Assembly (NCBI GenBank): GCA_036946625.1
Contig: JAQIIU010000002.1
Coordinates: 558,001-622,000 of the forward strand
Reading direction: 5' to 3'
Length of the DNA: 64,000 nucleotides
From: Methylorubrum populi
Lineage (GTDB): Bacteria; Pseudomonadota; Alphaproteobacteria; Rhizobiales; Beijerinckiaceae
Made by a program: the position numbers and the translations under genes. The notes beneath the pieces are model-generated. The model ran no database searches. It had not been told where the DNA came from and saw nothing but the letters and a program-made list of their open reading frames with translations. Below, in pieces: positions 1 through 8,999 of the stretch; within the stretch, counting starts at the first letter, position 1; every line of letters begins with the position of its first letter.

Positions 1-20
1 AACGGTGTGAGCGTCCCTCT

Positions 21-53
21 TCGTCATTGCGAGGCTCGGCGCAAGCAATCCGG
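21..53. repeat. single REP-like arm
   Basis: The core GTCATTGCGAG followed by GCAAGCAATCC is one arm of the REP sequence that recurs as inverted pairs elsewhere in this window. No partner arm is visible here. The rest of bases 1-129 shows no gene. Confidence 0.5.
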
Positions 54-129
54 AGCGCCGTCGTCTCCGGAGAGGGTGCGCCGCCGGATCGTCTTGCGTC
101 GGTCCGCGAAGATCGAAGCACCGCGTCGA

Positions 130-2133
<2,004 letters not shown>

Positions 2134-2358
2134 CGCAGCCGCTTCTCGAGGGGACCGTTCCGGCCCGCTCCTCCCGAAGGCAAGCCTGATCGCATCCCGA
2201 TAAAGCAGTTGTGCGGGCGACGGAAGCTGCGCCGCACCCGCCGAAAGGCCGGCTTCGACGAAATTCGATCGACGGCTCCTCGATTCGGATTTCGGTCCGG
2301 CCCGTGCCGTCCCCTTCCGTCGAGATCCGGCCCATGTCCGGTCTCGACACCGAATTCA

Positions 2359-2802
2359 TCATGCAGCGCAGGGCAGGCGTCCGGTGGGAATCTCGATCGG
2401 CTGGCGGGCCGTGCTCCTGGCCCGCAGGGCGAAGGCGATCAGGGTCTCGTCGCTGGTCTCGGCCTCGCGCACGATCTCCATGGCGATGCGGCTGCCCAGC
2501 GCGGTCGGGCCCTTGCGGCCGGCGATGGAGGCGGAGAGCCAAGCGGCCATCTCGCGGGTGACGATGCCGGTGGGCCGCTCGCCGTAGACGGCGAAGTTCA
2601 CGACTTCCGCCGTGACGAAGGCGGAAAAGCCCTCGTGGGTGTCGGCGACCGCCCGGTCCAGCGCCAGCAGCAGGTCGGCGTCTTCCCGGCCCACGATGCC
2701 GTCGGGCAGGATGTCCCGGGCGAGTTCGCGGACATCGTCCTGGTTCAGGCAGCCGGCATCGACGATGCGGGTGCAGAACAGTTCAAGCGCAGTGTTCGTC
2801 AT
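2359..2802 (-). CDS. conserved hypothetical protein, 147 aa
   Basis: A small, soluble, probably helical protein with no signal peptide or membrane segment. I chose the ATG at 2802 because GGAGGT lies eight bases upstream; the frame stays open further upstream without a ribosome site. It begins MTNTALELFCTRIVDAG and its middle is rich in acidic and hydrophobic residues. I do not recognise the family. It lies upstream of pccA in the same direction with a 225-bp gap, so it probably has its own terminator or promoter. Codon use is typical of the region. Confidence 0.7.
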   Translation of the reverse strand: MTNTALELFCTRIVDAGCLNQDDVRELARDILPDGIVGREDADLLLALDRAVADTHEGFSAFVTAEVVNFAVYGERPTGIVTREMAAWLSASIAGRKGPTALGSRIAMEIVREAETSDETLIAFALRARSTARQPIEIPTGRLPCAA

Positions 2803-2974
2803 GGTTCGATACCTCCCCGGCCCGATGTCGCCGGTGTTTGTCCGTGTCTGTACAGACATTACGGACCGACAACGCCCAAACAGGTTAATGGCCAAATCTG
2901 AACCCGTGTTCAGGTAAACGCGTGCTCACGAATGAGCCTTTCGAAAAGCTTGCCTTCGAGACGTAAGACTCTCT

Positions 2975-3106
2975 TCATCGCACCAGCACCCGCGTCCCGA
3001 CCGGCACGCGCTCGTAGAGGTCCATCACGTCCTCGTCGAGCTTGCGGAGGCAGCCGGCCGAGACCGCCTGTCCGATCGTCTCCGGCTCGTTGGTCCCGTG
3101 GATGCG
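2975..3106 (-). pseudogene. remnant of a YkuD-type L,D-transpeptidase (C-terminal end only)
   Basis: The last 43 codons encode HGTNEP, then SAGCLR, then DLYERVPVGTRVLV, which is the end of the YkuD catalytic domain including the conserved His and the nucleophilic Cys of SxGCxR. Upstream of about 3120 the frame runs into Arg/Pro-rich sequence with none of the N-terminal half of the domain or a signal peptide. The family is normally 150-250 residues of periplasmic peptidoglycan cross-linking enzyme. The fragment cannot be active and looks like a 5' deletion. Confidence 0.75.
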
Positions 3107-3343
3107 GTCGAGCGAGGGAAACCACCGGGGGGGAACCCGGTTCGGCCAAGCTTGGGCCGTGCCTGCCGCAGCCGAGTGGGGATTCGGCCGTCTCGGGGCG
3201 TCGTCTTCGCCTGCCCCGTTGCGCGCGGGCGACAAGATCGACAAGTTCGAAAGAAGAACGTCGGTGCGTCCGGCCGCGAGCCGAGACGGGTGCACCGCCG
3301 CAGCGCGGCGTCACCGCGCCCCGCGCATCCGGGAGGAACGGCC

Positions 3344-4273
3344 CTGAGCACCCTGTACGTCACGCATCCGAGCGCGCTCGAACACGCGGTCCCGACCGGC
3401 CACCCGGAGCGGCCCGCCCGCATGCAGGCGGTCGAGCGTGCCCTGGAGGATGAGCGCTTCGCCGCCCTCGTCCGCTGCCACGCCCCGAAGGCGGAGGCCG
3501 CGACCGCCGAACTCGCCCACCCGGCGGCCTATGTCGAGACCATCGTCGCGGCCTCGCCCGACGAGGGCTTCTTCCAGATCGACGGCGACACGCTGATGTC
3601 GCCGGGCACGCTCGACACCTGCCTGCACGCGATCGGCGGATCGATCCACGCGGTCGATGCGGTGATGAGGGGCGAGTGCGCCAACGCCTTCGTCGCCATG
3701 CGCCCGCCCGGCCACCACGCCGAACTCACCCGCGCCATGGGCTTCTGCCTGTTCAACCACGCGGCGATCGCCGTGCGCCACGCGCAGAAGGCGTTCGGCG
3801 CCGCGCGCGTCGCGCTGGTGGATTGGGACGTCCACCACGGCAACGGCTCGCAGGACATCTTCTGGGCCGACCAGTCGGTGATGTACGCCTCGACCCATCA
3901 GATGCCGCTGTTTCCGGGCACCGGCGCGGCGGGCGAGCGGGGCGACCACGACACCATCGTCAACGCGCCGCTCGCGGCCTTCGACGGCAGCGCGGCGTTC
4001 CGCGAAGCGTTCGAGGCGCGGATCCTGCCGCGGCTCGACGCCTTCGCTCCCGACCTGATCGTGATCTCGGCCGGGTTCGACGCGCACAAGCTCGACCCGC
4101 TCGCCAACATCCAGCTCGAAGAGGCGGATTTCGGCTGGGCGACGCGCCGGCTGATGGAACGGGCCGACCGCCATGCGGGCGGGCGCGTCGTGTCGATCCT
4201 GGAGGGCGGCTACAGCCTCGACGGCCTCGGCCGCTCGGTCGCTGCGCACATGGATGCGCTGATGGGGCGGTGA
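3344..4273 (+). CDS. histone deacetylase / acetylpolyamine amidohydrolase family protein
   Basis: A class II HDAC-like zinc amidohydrolase of about 309 residues. Visible catalytic motifs are PPGHHA (the two active-site histidines), DWDVHHGNG (zinc Asp and His) and SAGFDAH (second zinc Asp), with the late EGGYSLDGL loop. Bacterial members remove acetyl groups from polyamines, small amides or acetyl-lysine; the substrate cannot be told here. The best start is a CTG at 3344 because GGGAGG lies seven bases before it and the family N-terminus (STLYVTHPS) follows at once. An in-frame GTG at 3290 is the alternative. The gene stands alone, opposite in direction to its neighbours. Confidence 0.9.
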   Translation: MSTLYVTHPSALEHAVPTGHPERPARMQAVERALEDERFAALVRCHAPKAEAATAELAHPAAYVETIVAASPDEGFFQIDGDTLMSPGTLDTCLHAIGGSIHAVDAVMRGECANAFVAMRPPGHHAELTRAMGFCLFNHAAIAVRHAQKAFGAARVALVDWDVHHGNGSQDIFWADQSVMYASTHQMPLFPGTGAAGERGDHDTIVNAPLAAFDGSAAFREAFEARILPRLDAFAPDLIVISAGFDAHKLDPLANIQLEEADFGWATRRLMERADRHAGGRVVSILEGGYSLDGLGRSVAAHMDALMGR

Positions 4274-4288
4274 CGGGCACCGCCCCGC

Positions 4289-4523
4289 CTATCGGTGGGT
4301 CAGGATCAGGGTGACGCCGCACGGCGGCGGCGCTCGGAAACATCACGCTGCCGAGAATCGCCCCGGTCGCTGCGTTCACGGACACGTCGGCTCCGGCGAC
4401 GCGGCCGAGGGCCGACGCGACACCGTGCCGGTCCGGCTGATGCGAGGGATGCCCGCAAGGCGGGCAGGCGACCGCCTTCTCGGAGATGCGGTGTTCGCAG
4501 GCAGGACAAGCAGCGAGAACCAT
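4289..4523 (-). pseudogene. zinc-ribbon small membrane protein, frameshifted
   Basis: The ATG at 4523 has AAGGGAG upstream and opens with ACPACEHRISEKAVACPPCG, a two-knuckle CxxC zinc ribbon. A Gly/Ala-rich stretch ending AILGSVMF looks like the start of a membrane helix. In this frame the sequence then becomes Arg/Pro-rich, whereas the next frame gives GVTLILTHR and a stop at 4289, a natural end for the helix. The 235-base span is one base off a multiple of three, so a single frameshift near codon 64 is the simplest reading. It is either a real mutation or a sequence error. Confidence 0.6.
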
Positions 4524-4538
4524 GCGCGCTCCCTTTCC

Positions 4539-4704
4539 TCATACGCCATCCGGTCGATGGGTTCGGCCTGTCCTGCGTCCTTGCGAGGCGAAGCCGTGGC
4601 AAACCAGGGCGCGACCTTTCCGGACCCGTCGCGCCCTGGATCGCTTCGCGGCCGCTCGCGATGACGGAGGGTGGCCAAACCCGAAGCGATCGATCGGAAA
4701 CGGT
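4539..4704. repeat. repeat A copy 1 (about 170 bp palindromic element)
   Basis: The ends are TCATACGCCATCCGG on the left and CGATCGGAAACGGT on the right, which are imperfect inverted repeats of each other. The interior holds two facing REP cores (TTGCGAGGCGAAGCC and GCTCGCGATGACGG) around a CCAGGGCGCG palindrome. Other copies lie at 44376-44545, 47978-48148 and, inverted, 63391-63560. The whole gap 4524-4984 holds this element and repeat B, with no gene. Confidence 0.75.
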
Positions 4705-4925
4705 CTCAGAGCCTGTCTGACCGGCCGACGTGTCTTCGTCAGGCAGCGGCCAAGCGAGAGGAAAGCCCTGTTCCCATCCTCATCCTGAGGTGCCGGAGCG
4801 CAGCGGAGGCCTCGAAGGGTGCTCCAGGGATCGCGCGGGATCTGGAACCCCCTTCGAGGCCGCTCACGCGGCACCTCGGGATGAGGGTCGGGATGGGATC
4901 ACCGCAGTCGAACAGGCTCTCAGAG
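4705..4925. repeat. repeat B copy 1 (about 220 bp palindromic element)
   Basis: The ends are CTCAGAGCCTGT and ACAGGCTCTCAGAG. The middle contains facing arms built on CATCCTGAGGTGCC and GGCACCTCGGGATGAG around CCTCGAAGGG. It abuts repeat A exactly where copy 2 of A would continue TATGAGA. The second copy, in opposite orientation and again joined to A, is at 63165-63392. Confidence 0.75.
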
Positions 4926-4984
4926 GCGGCCGGGGGACCGCTTCACGAAAAAACTGGGAACGGCTGCGCTTGCCCGCAAGGGCC

Positions 4985-6061
4985 TCAGCCCTCCAGGGGC
5001 TCCTCGCTGACGAGTTCGATGCCGAAGCCCGACAGGCCGACATAGGCGCGCGACGAGGAGGACAGATTGCGGATCGAGACCACGCCGAGGTCGCGCAGGA
5101 TCTGCGCGCCCAGCCCCACCTCGCGCCACTGGCGCACACGCTGGGCCTCGGCGCCTTCTTCCGCGTAGCGGTTGAGCGGCACCCCGGCGGTGCCGTCGCG
5201 CAGGTAGACGAGGATGCCGCGGCCCTCCTTGGCGAAGCGGCGCATCACCGCCTCGATCTGCCCCCCGCCCTCGATCACGTCGGCGACCACGTTCGAGCGG
5301 TGCAGCCGCACCGGCACGTTGCGGCCGTCGCCGATCGCGCCGTGCACGAAGGCGAATTGCTGGATCGGCTCGAACGGCGTGACGTAGGCGTAGCCCGTCA
5401 TCGCGCCGAACCCGGTCTTCACCGGGAAGGAGCCGACCCGCTCGACCAGCCGGTCGCGGGCCTGCCGATAGGCGATCAGGTCGGCCACCGAAACCCGCTT
5501 GAGGCCATGCCGCTCCGAGAACGCGTCGATCTGCGGCCCCTTCATCACGGTGCCGTCATCGTTGGCGAGTTCGCAGATCACGCCGACCTGCGGCAGTCCC
5601 GCGAGCTTGCACAGATCGACCGCGGCCTCCGTGTGGCCCGAACGCATCAGCACGCCGCCGTCGCGGGCGATCAGCGGAAAGACGTGGCCGGGCCGCACGA
5701 AGTCGCCCGCCCCCATGTTGCCGTTGGCGAGCGCGCGCACCGTGTTGCAGCGCTGCTCGGCGGAGATGCCGGTGGTGAGGCCGTGGCGCACGTCCACGGT
5801 CACGGTGAAGGCGGTGCCGAGGGGGGCGTCGTTCGAGGCCACCATCGGGTCGAGATGGAGGCGGCGCGCCTCGTCCAGGGTGATCGGCGCGCAGACGATG
5901 CCGCAGGTGTTGCGGATGATGAAGGCCATCTTCTCCGGGGTGCAGAGCGAGGCGGCGACGACGAGGTCACCCTCGTTCTCGCGGTCGTCGTCGTCGGTGA
6001 CGACCACGATCTCGCCGCGGGCGAAGGCCTCGATGGCTTCGGTGACAGAGCTGTTTGACAC
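4985..6061 (-). CDS. ribB: 3,4-dihydroxy-2-butanone 4-phosphate synthase with degenerate GTP cyclohydrolase II domain
   Basis: A riboflavin pathway enzyme of 358 residues. The N-terminal domain (about 1-205) converts ribulose 5-phosphate to the four-carbon precursor; the metal-binding DRENEGD, TTGISAEQR and RSGHTEA motifs are all present. The C-terminal domain (about 206-350) resembles GTP cyclohydrolase II, but where the family has three zinc cysteines this protein reads RSNVVADVIEGGGQ with no cysteine, so it should lack cyclohydrolase activity. A separate RibA would be needed elsewhere. The start is a GTG at 6061, only six bases after the stop of the foreign Doc-like gene, so the original leader and perhaps the first codons were replaced. 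No FMN riboswitch is visible. Confidence 0.92.
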   Translation of the reverse strand: MSNSSVTEAIEAFARGEIVVVTDDDDRENEGDLVVAASLCTPEKMAFIIRNTCGIVCAPITLDEARRLHLDPMVASNDAPLGTAFTVTVDVRHGLTTGISAEQRCNTVRALANGNMGAGDFVRPGHVFPLIARDGGVLMRSGHTEAAVDLCKLAGLPQVGVICELANDDGTVMKGPQIDAFSERHGLKRVSVADLIAYRQARDRLVERVGSFPVKTGFGAMTGYAYVTPFEPIQQFAFVHGAIGDGRNVPVRLHRSNVVADVIEGGGQIEAVMRRFAKEGRGILVYLRDGTAGVPLNRYAEEGAEAQRVRQWREVGLGAQILRDLGVVSIRNLSSSSRAYVGLSGFGIELVSEEPLEG

Positions 6062-6067
6062 CTTCGT

Positions 6068-6928
6068 CTACCTGTATGCTAGTGATGCTAACTGTGATCG
6101 ATAATCGGATGCAAAAGCAAAAACTGGGTCTGCATCGAAGAAGAACACTTGCGCATCGATGCCTTGCTCGTGTGTTAAGTTGCAGGCCTCAAGTACTTTC
6201 CTCATGTCATTTCTCGACATTTGCCGAGACCATCCTGGAAATCCAATTTTGCAAACCCGTTGCGAATCGCTAATTCGTACTATATCTGCATAGTTTCTAT
6301 CTGGATTTGCAATTGAAAACCCGTAGTTATGCAATCTTCTATCAAGCTCTCGATATGTAATAAAATAAGTCCTTTTGTCGATCGGGCGTGTGTTTTTGCG
6401 AAAGTACTCTGCTAAAAAGTGTATAGGCCCATCATCCAAATCTTCATACTCAGCAAAACTATCAATCAGATGAAGCTTGTCATCGGCAAGGTAGACAATT
6501 ATATCCTCAAGATCCGATTTATCGGCCACAACATACATACCGAAGTAATAAAAGGCATATAGTAGGACGAGGAGTGCTGTTCTTTTGTTTGCGTCATGAA
6601 ATGGATGATTTTTGACTATTCCATATACGAGTGTTGCGATTTTTTCATGATTTGTAGGCCACTTGAATTGTTGACCAAGGGAAACGGACTGTCGATCAAC
6701 GGCCGATACAAGTAGATCGAAACTTCTTGGACCAACTCCCCCGATACCCTCACCTATTCTTTCAGAAAGGCAAAAATCAACTACGACGTAATGAGCCCGT
6801 AAAATATCGATTGGATCGACGGCCTCAACGTTATCTGACCCCTGATAATTGATTAAGGATCTGGCATCTCGCTCATAGTCTTTGACCAGTTCGGGAGAAA
6901 TGGTAGGAATTTTCAAATCCGAGTTCAT
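6068..6928 (-). CDS. Doc/Fic-family toxin-like protein with C-terminal extension
   Basis: This 286-residue protein has the Doc version of the Fic motif, HPFHDANKRTALL, at about residues 108-120, in an all-helical N-terminal region (about 1-175). Doc toxins phosphorylate EF-Tu and are normally about 125 residues and paired with a Phd antitoxin. Here no Phd gene precedes it, and about 110 extra residues follow (about 180-286) that I cannot assign; the stretch YRELDRRLHNYGF to MRKVLEACNL loosely recalls a HicA-like fold. Base composition is far more AT-rich than anything else in the window, a strong sign of recent transfer. Its ribosome site AAGGA overlaps the aroC stop (TAAGGA), and its stop is six bases before ribB, so it sits inside the aroC-ribB unit. 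Confidence 0.85.
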   Translation of the reverse strand: MNSDLKIPTISPELVKDYERDARSLINYQGSDNVEAVDPIDILRAHYVVVDFCLSERIGEGIGGVGPRSFDLLVSAVDRQSVSLGQQFKWPTNHEKIATLVYGIVKNHPFHDANKRTALLVLLYAFYYFGMYVVADKSDLEDIIVYLADDKLHLIDSFAEYEDLDDGPIHFLAEYFRKNTRPIDKRTYFITYRELDRRLHNYGFSIANPDRNYADIVRISDSQRVCKIGFPGWSRQMSRNDMRKVLEACNLTHEQGIDAQVFFFDADPVFAFASDYRSQLASLAYR

Positions 6929-6940
6929 TGCCCCTGTTCC

Positions 6941-8035
6941 TTAAAAACCGACCTGTCCGCGATGGCGGAGCGTGTGATCGGCCAGCACGCAGGCCATCAT
7001 CGCCTCGGCGACCGGCACCGCGCGGATGCCGACGCAGGGGTCGTGGCGGCCCTTGGTGACGAGGTCGATGTCTTCGCCCCGACGGTTCACGCTCCGGCGC
7101 GGCGTCAGGATCGAGGAGGTCGGCTTCACGGCAAAGCGAACGACGACCGGCTCGCCCGACGAGATGCCCCCCAAGATGCCGCCGGCATGGTTGGCGAGGA
7201 AGCGCGGGCGCCCGTCGTTGCCGGCGCGCATCTCGTCGGCGTTGTCCTCGCCGCGCAGCGCCGCCGCGGCGAAGCCGTCGCCGATCTCGACGCCCTTGAC
7301 CGCGTTGATCGACATCATCGCCGCGGCCAGATCCGCATCGAGCTTGCCGTAGACCGGCGCGCCGAGGCCGGGGGGCACGCCCTCGGCGATCACCTCGATC
7401 ACCGCACCGACCGAGGAGCCGTCCTTTCGGATCTCGTCGAGATAGGTTTCGTAGAGCTGCGCCGCCTTCGCATCCGGGCAGAAGAACGGATTCCTTCCGA
7501 CGTCTTCCCAGTCCCAGTTCGCCCGGTCGATGGCGTGCGGGCCCATCTGCACGAGGGCGGCGCGGACGGCGATGCCGGGGATGACCTTGCGCGCGACCGC
7601 GCCCGCCGCGACGCGGGCCGCGGTCTCGCGGGCCGAGGAGCGCCCGCCGCCGCGATAGTCGCGAAGCCCGTACTTGGCGTCGTAGGTGTAGTCGGCGTGG
7701 CCGGGGCGGTAGCTGTCGCGGATCTCCGAATAGTCCTTCGAGCGCTGGTCGGTGTTCTCGATCATCAGCGCGATCGGCGTGCCGGTCGTGAACGGGCGCC
7801 CGCCGGTGCGGTCGTCGGCGAAGACGCCGGAGAGGATCCTGACCTGATCCGGCTCGCGGCGCTGCGTGGTGAAGCGCGACTGGCCCGGCTTGCGCCGGTC
7901 GAGCTCGGCCTGGATCTCCTCCGCGTCCAGCGGAAGGCCGGGCGGGCAGCCGTCCACCACGCAGCCGAGCGCCACCCCGTGGCTCTCGCCGAAGGTGGTG
8001 ACGCGGAACAGATGGCCGAAGCTGTTGTGGGACAT
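6941..8035 (-). CDS. aroC: chorismate synthase
   Basis: The last step of the shikimate pathway, turning EPSP into chorismate with reduced flavin. The 364-residue length is normal. Family signatures are visible: [15 protein letters not shown] near the N-terminus, [15 protein letters not shown] in the middle and [17 protein letters not shown] near the C-terminus. The ATG at 8035 gives the standard [16 protein letters not shown] start. Transcription runs on into the Doc-like gene 12 bases downstream and then ribB, so the toxin gene is likely expressed from the aroC promoter. Confidence 0.97.
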   Translation of the reverse strand: MSHNSFGHLFRVTTFGESHGVALGCVVDGCPPGLPLDAEEIQAELDRRKPGQSRFTTQRREPDQVRILSGVFADDRTGGRPFTTGTPIALMIENTDQRSKDYSEIRDSYRPGHADYTYDAKYGLRDYRGGGRSSARETAARVAAGAVARKVIPGIAVRAALVQMGPHAIDRANWDWEDVGRNPFFCPDAKAAQLYETYLDEIRKDGSSVGAVIEVIAEGVPPGLGAPVYGKLDADLAAAMMSINAVKGVEIGDGFAAAALRGEDNADEMRAGNDGRPRFLANHAGGILGGISSGEPVVVRFAVKPTSSILTPRRSVNRRGEDIDLVTKGRHDPCVGIRAVPVAEAMMACVLADHTLRHRGQVGF

Positions 8036-8157
8036 GGCGCGTGTGCCTTAGCGCGGCTTGGAAGTCGGTACAAACCCGAGTGATCGTAGGCCGGCCGGAA
8101 GGTGCAACGGGGCGCTGTGCAACGACGCGGGAAGGAACGACAGGAAGGAACGGAGAC

Positions 8158-8290
8158 ATGACGGAGACCGGCCCCTACGATTCGGCCGAATTCCTCGACA
8201 GCGGAGGCCGTCGCCGCGTATCTCGCTGCGGCTATCGAGGAGAGTGACGCCCTGCTGTTTCGCCGGGCGCTCGGCGTGGCAAGCCCACAC
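8158..8290 (+). pseudogene. broken HigA-like addiction-module antidote gene
   Basis: Starting at the ATG at 8158 the frame reads MTETGPYDSAEFLDS, the opening of the putative addiction-module antidote family. It then becomes nonsense and stops at about 8247. The next frame continues with EAVAAYLAAAIEESDALLF and RRALGVA, exactly what that family has next, so one base was lost or gained at about codon 15. The helix-turn-helix half that should follow is missing after about 8270. It is therefore both frameshifted and truncated. No partner RelE/HigB toxin gene is visible. Confidence 0.7.
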
Positions 8291-8373
8291 GCCGGCCGCA
8301 TAACGGTTGCTTCAGCATGAGGAACGCCATGGGTGCCATGATCGGTCGATCAAACGGGCTGCAATACCCGGAT

Positions 8374-8973
8374 TTAAGCCGAGCCATCGAGCCCGCCCCG
8401 TGCCTTCAGCGCCCGGTAGGCCGCGACGCCCGTGGCGAGGTCCGCGCGCAGGCGCCGCTCGTCGCCGAGCGCGTCGAGATCGTAGGTCACGCCGAGGATG
8501 TGGGCGGCCTCGTAGCCCTCGGGGAGTTCGCCCGCGCTGCCGAGCGTGATCGACGCCTCCGGCAGGTCATGGGCGAAATCCGAGAGGCGTTGCCGCAGGT
8601 GCGCGCCGCTCGCCCGCAGGTGCGCCCCGGCTCGGGGCCCGTGCTCGCGAATCGCGGCCACGGTCCCCTGCGCCAGCGAGAGATGCACCGCCTCCCGATG
8701 GGCCGGAAACAGGTAGACGAGGTAGAAGCCGCGCGTCGCGCTCGTCGTCACGGCGGGATCGAACACCGCGAGCCAGGGCACCGCCGCCCAGTGGCTGCCG
8801 CGGCCCGGGCTTCCCTTGACGAGGAACGGGCCGCCGAGGGGGTCGAGCGCCCGGCGCAACTCGTCCGGCGCGCCCCTGCGGATCACGTGGGCGAGCGGAT
8901 GCCCGGCCGGCGGATCGAGCCGGGCGAGCGGATAGTCCTCGACGATGCGGCGCAGGGCGTGGCCAAGGCTCAC
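8374..8973 (-). CDS. free-standing McrB N-terminal (DUF3578) domain protein
   Basis: The 199-residue protein is essentially one MrcB_N/DUF3578 domain. Diagnostic stretches are LVKGSPGRGSHWAAVPWLAV (about 51-70), FDPAVTTSATRGFYLVYLF (about 71-89), HLSLAQG and a late GYEAAHILGVTYDL. In McrB-type restriction systems this domain precedes an AAA+ GTPase and is thought to recognise modified DNA. No GTPase or nuclease partner is present here. The start is uncertain: a 13-bp tandem repeat places three GTG codons in three different frames at 8973, 8986 and 8999, of which only 8973 is in frame with the domain. It probably is translated together with anmK upstream. Confidence 0.8.
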   Translation of the reverse strand: MSLGHALRRIVEDYPLARLDPPAGHPLAHVIRRGAPDELRRALDPLGGPFLVKGSPGRGSHWAAVPWLAVFDPAVTTSATRGFYLVYLFPAHREAVHLSLAQGTVAAIREHGPRAGAHLRASGAHLRQRLSDFAHDLPEASITLGSAGELPEGYEAAHILGVTYDLDALGDERRLRADLATGVAAYRALKARGGLDGSA

Positions 8974-8999
8974 AGTCGAGACTCACGGTCGAGGCTCAC
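8961..8999 (-). repeat. 13-bp tandem repeat, about three units
   Basis: Read on the minus strand, GTGAGCCTCGACC is followed by GTGAGTCTCGACT and then GTGAGCCTTGGCC. The first unit overlaps the anmK stop as GTGA. Because 13 is not a multiple of three, each unit offers a GTG in a different frame. Confidence 0.7.

Noticed and set aside
4539..4925. CRISPR-like array from the repeated motifs
   Set aside because: The units are facing palindromes of different types with no regular spacers; they recur singly elsewhere.
6062..6067. FMN riboswitch expected upstream of ribB
   Set aside because: The sequence upstream is the foreign Doc-like gene and carries no conserved FMN-binding core.
8048..8290. 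Minus-strand frame across the antitoxin remnant
   Set aside because: Ser/Arg/Leu-rich with no start context; the plus-strand antidote remnant explains the coding signal better.
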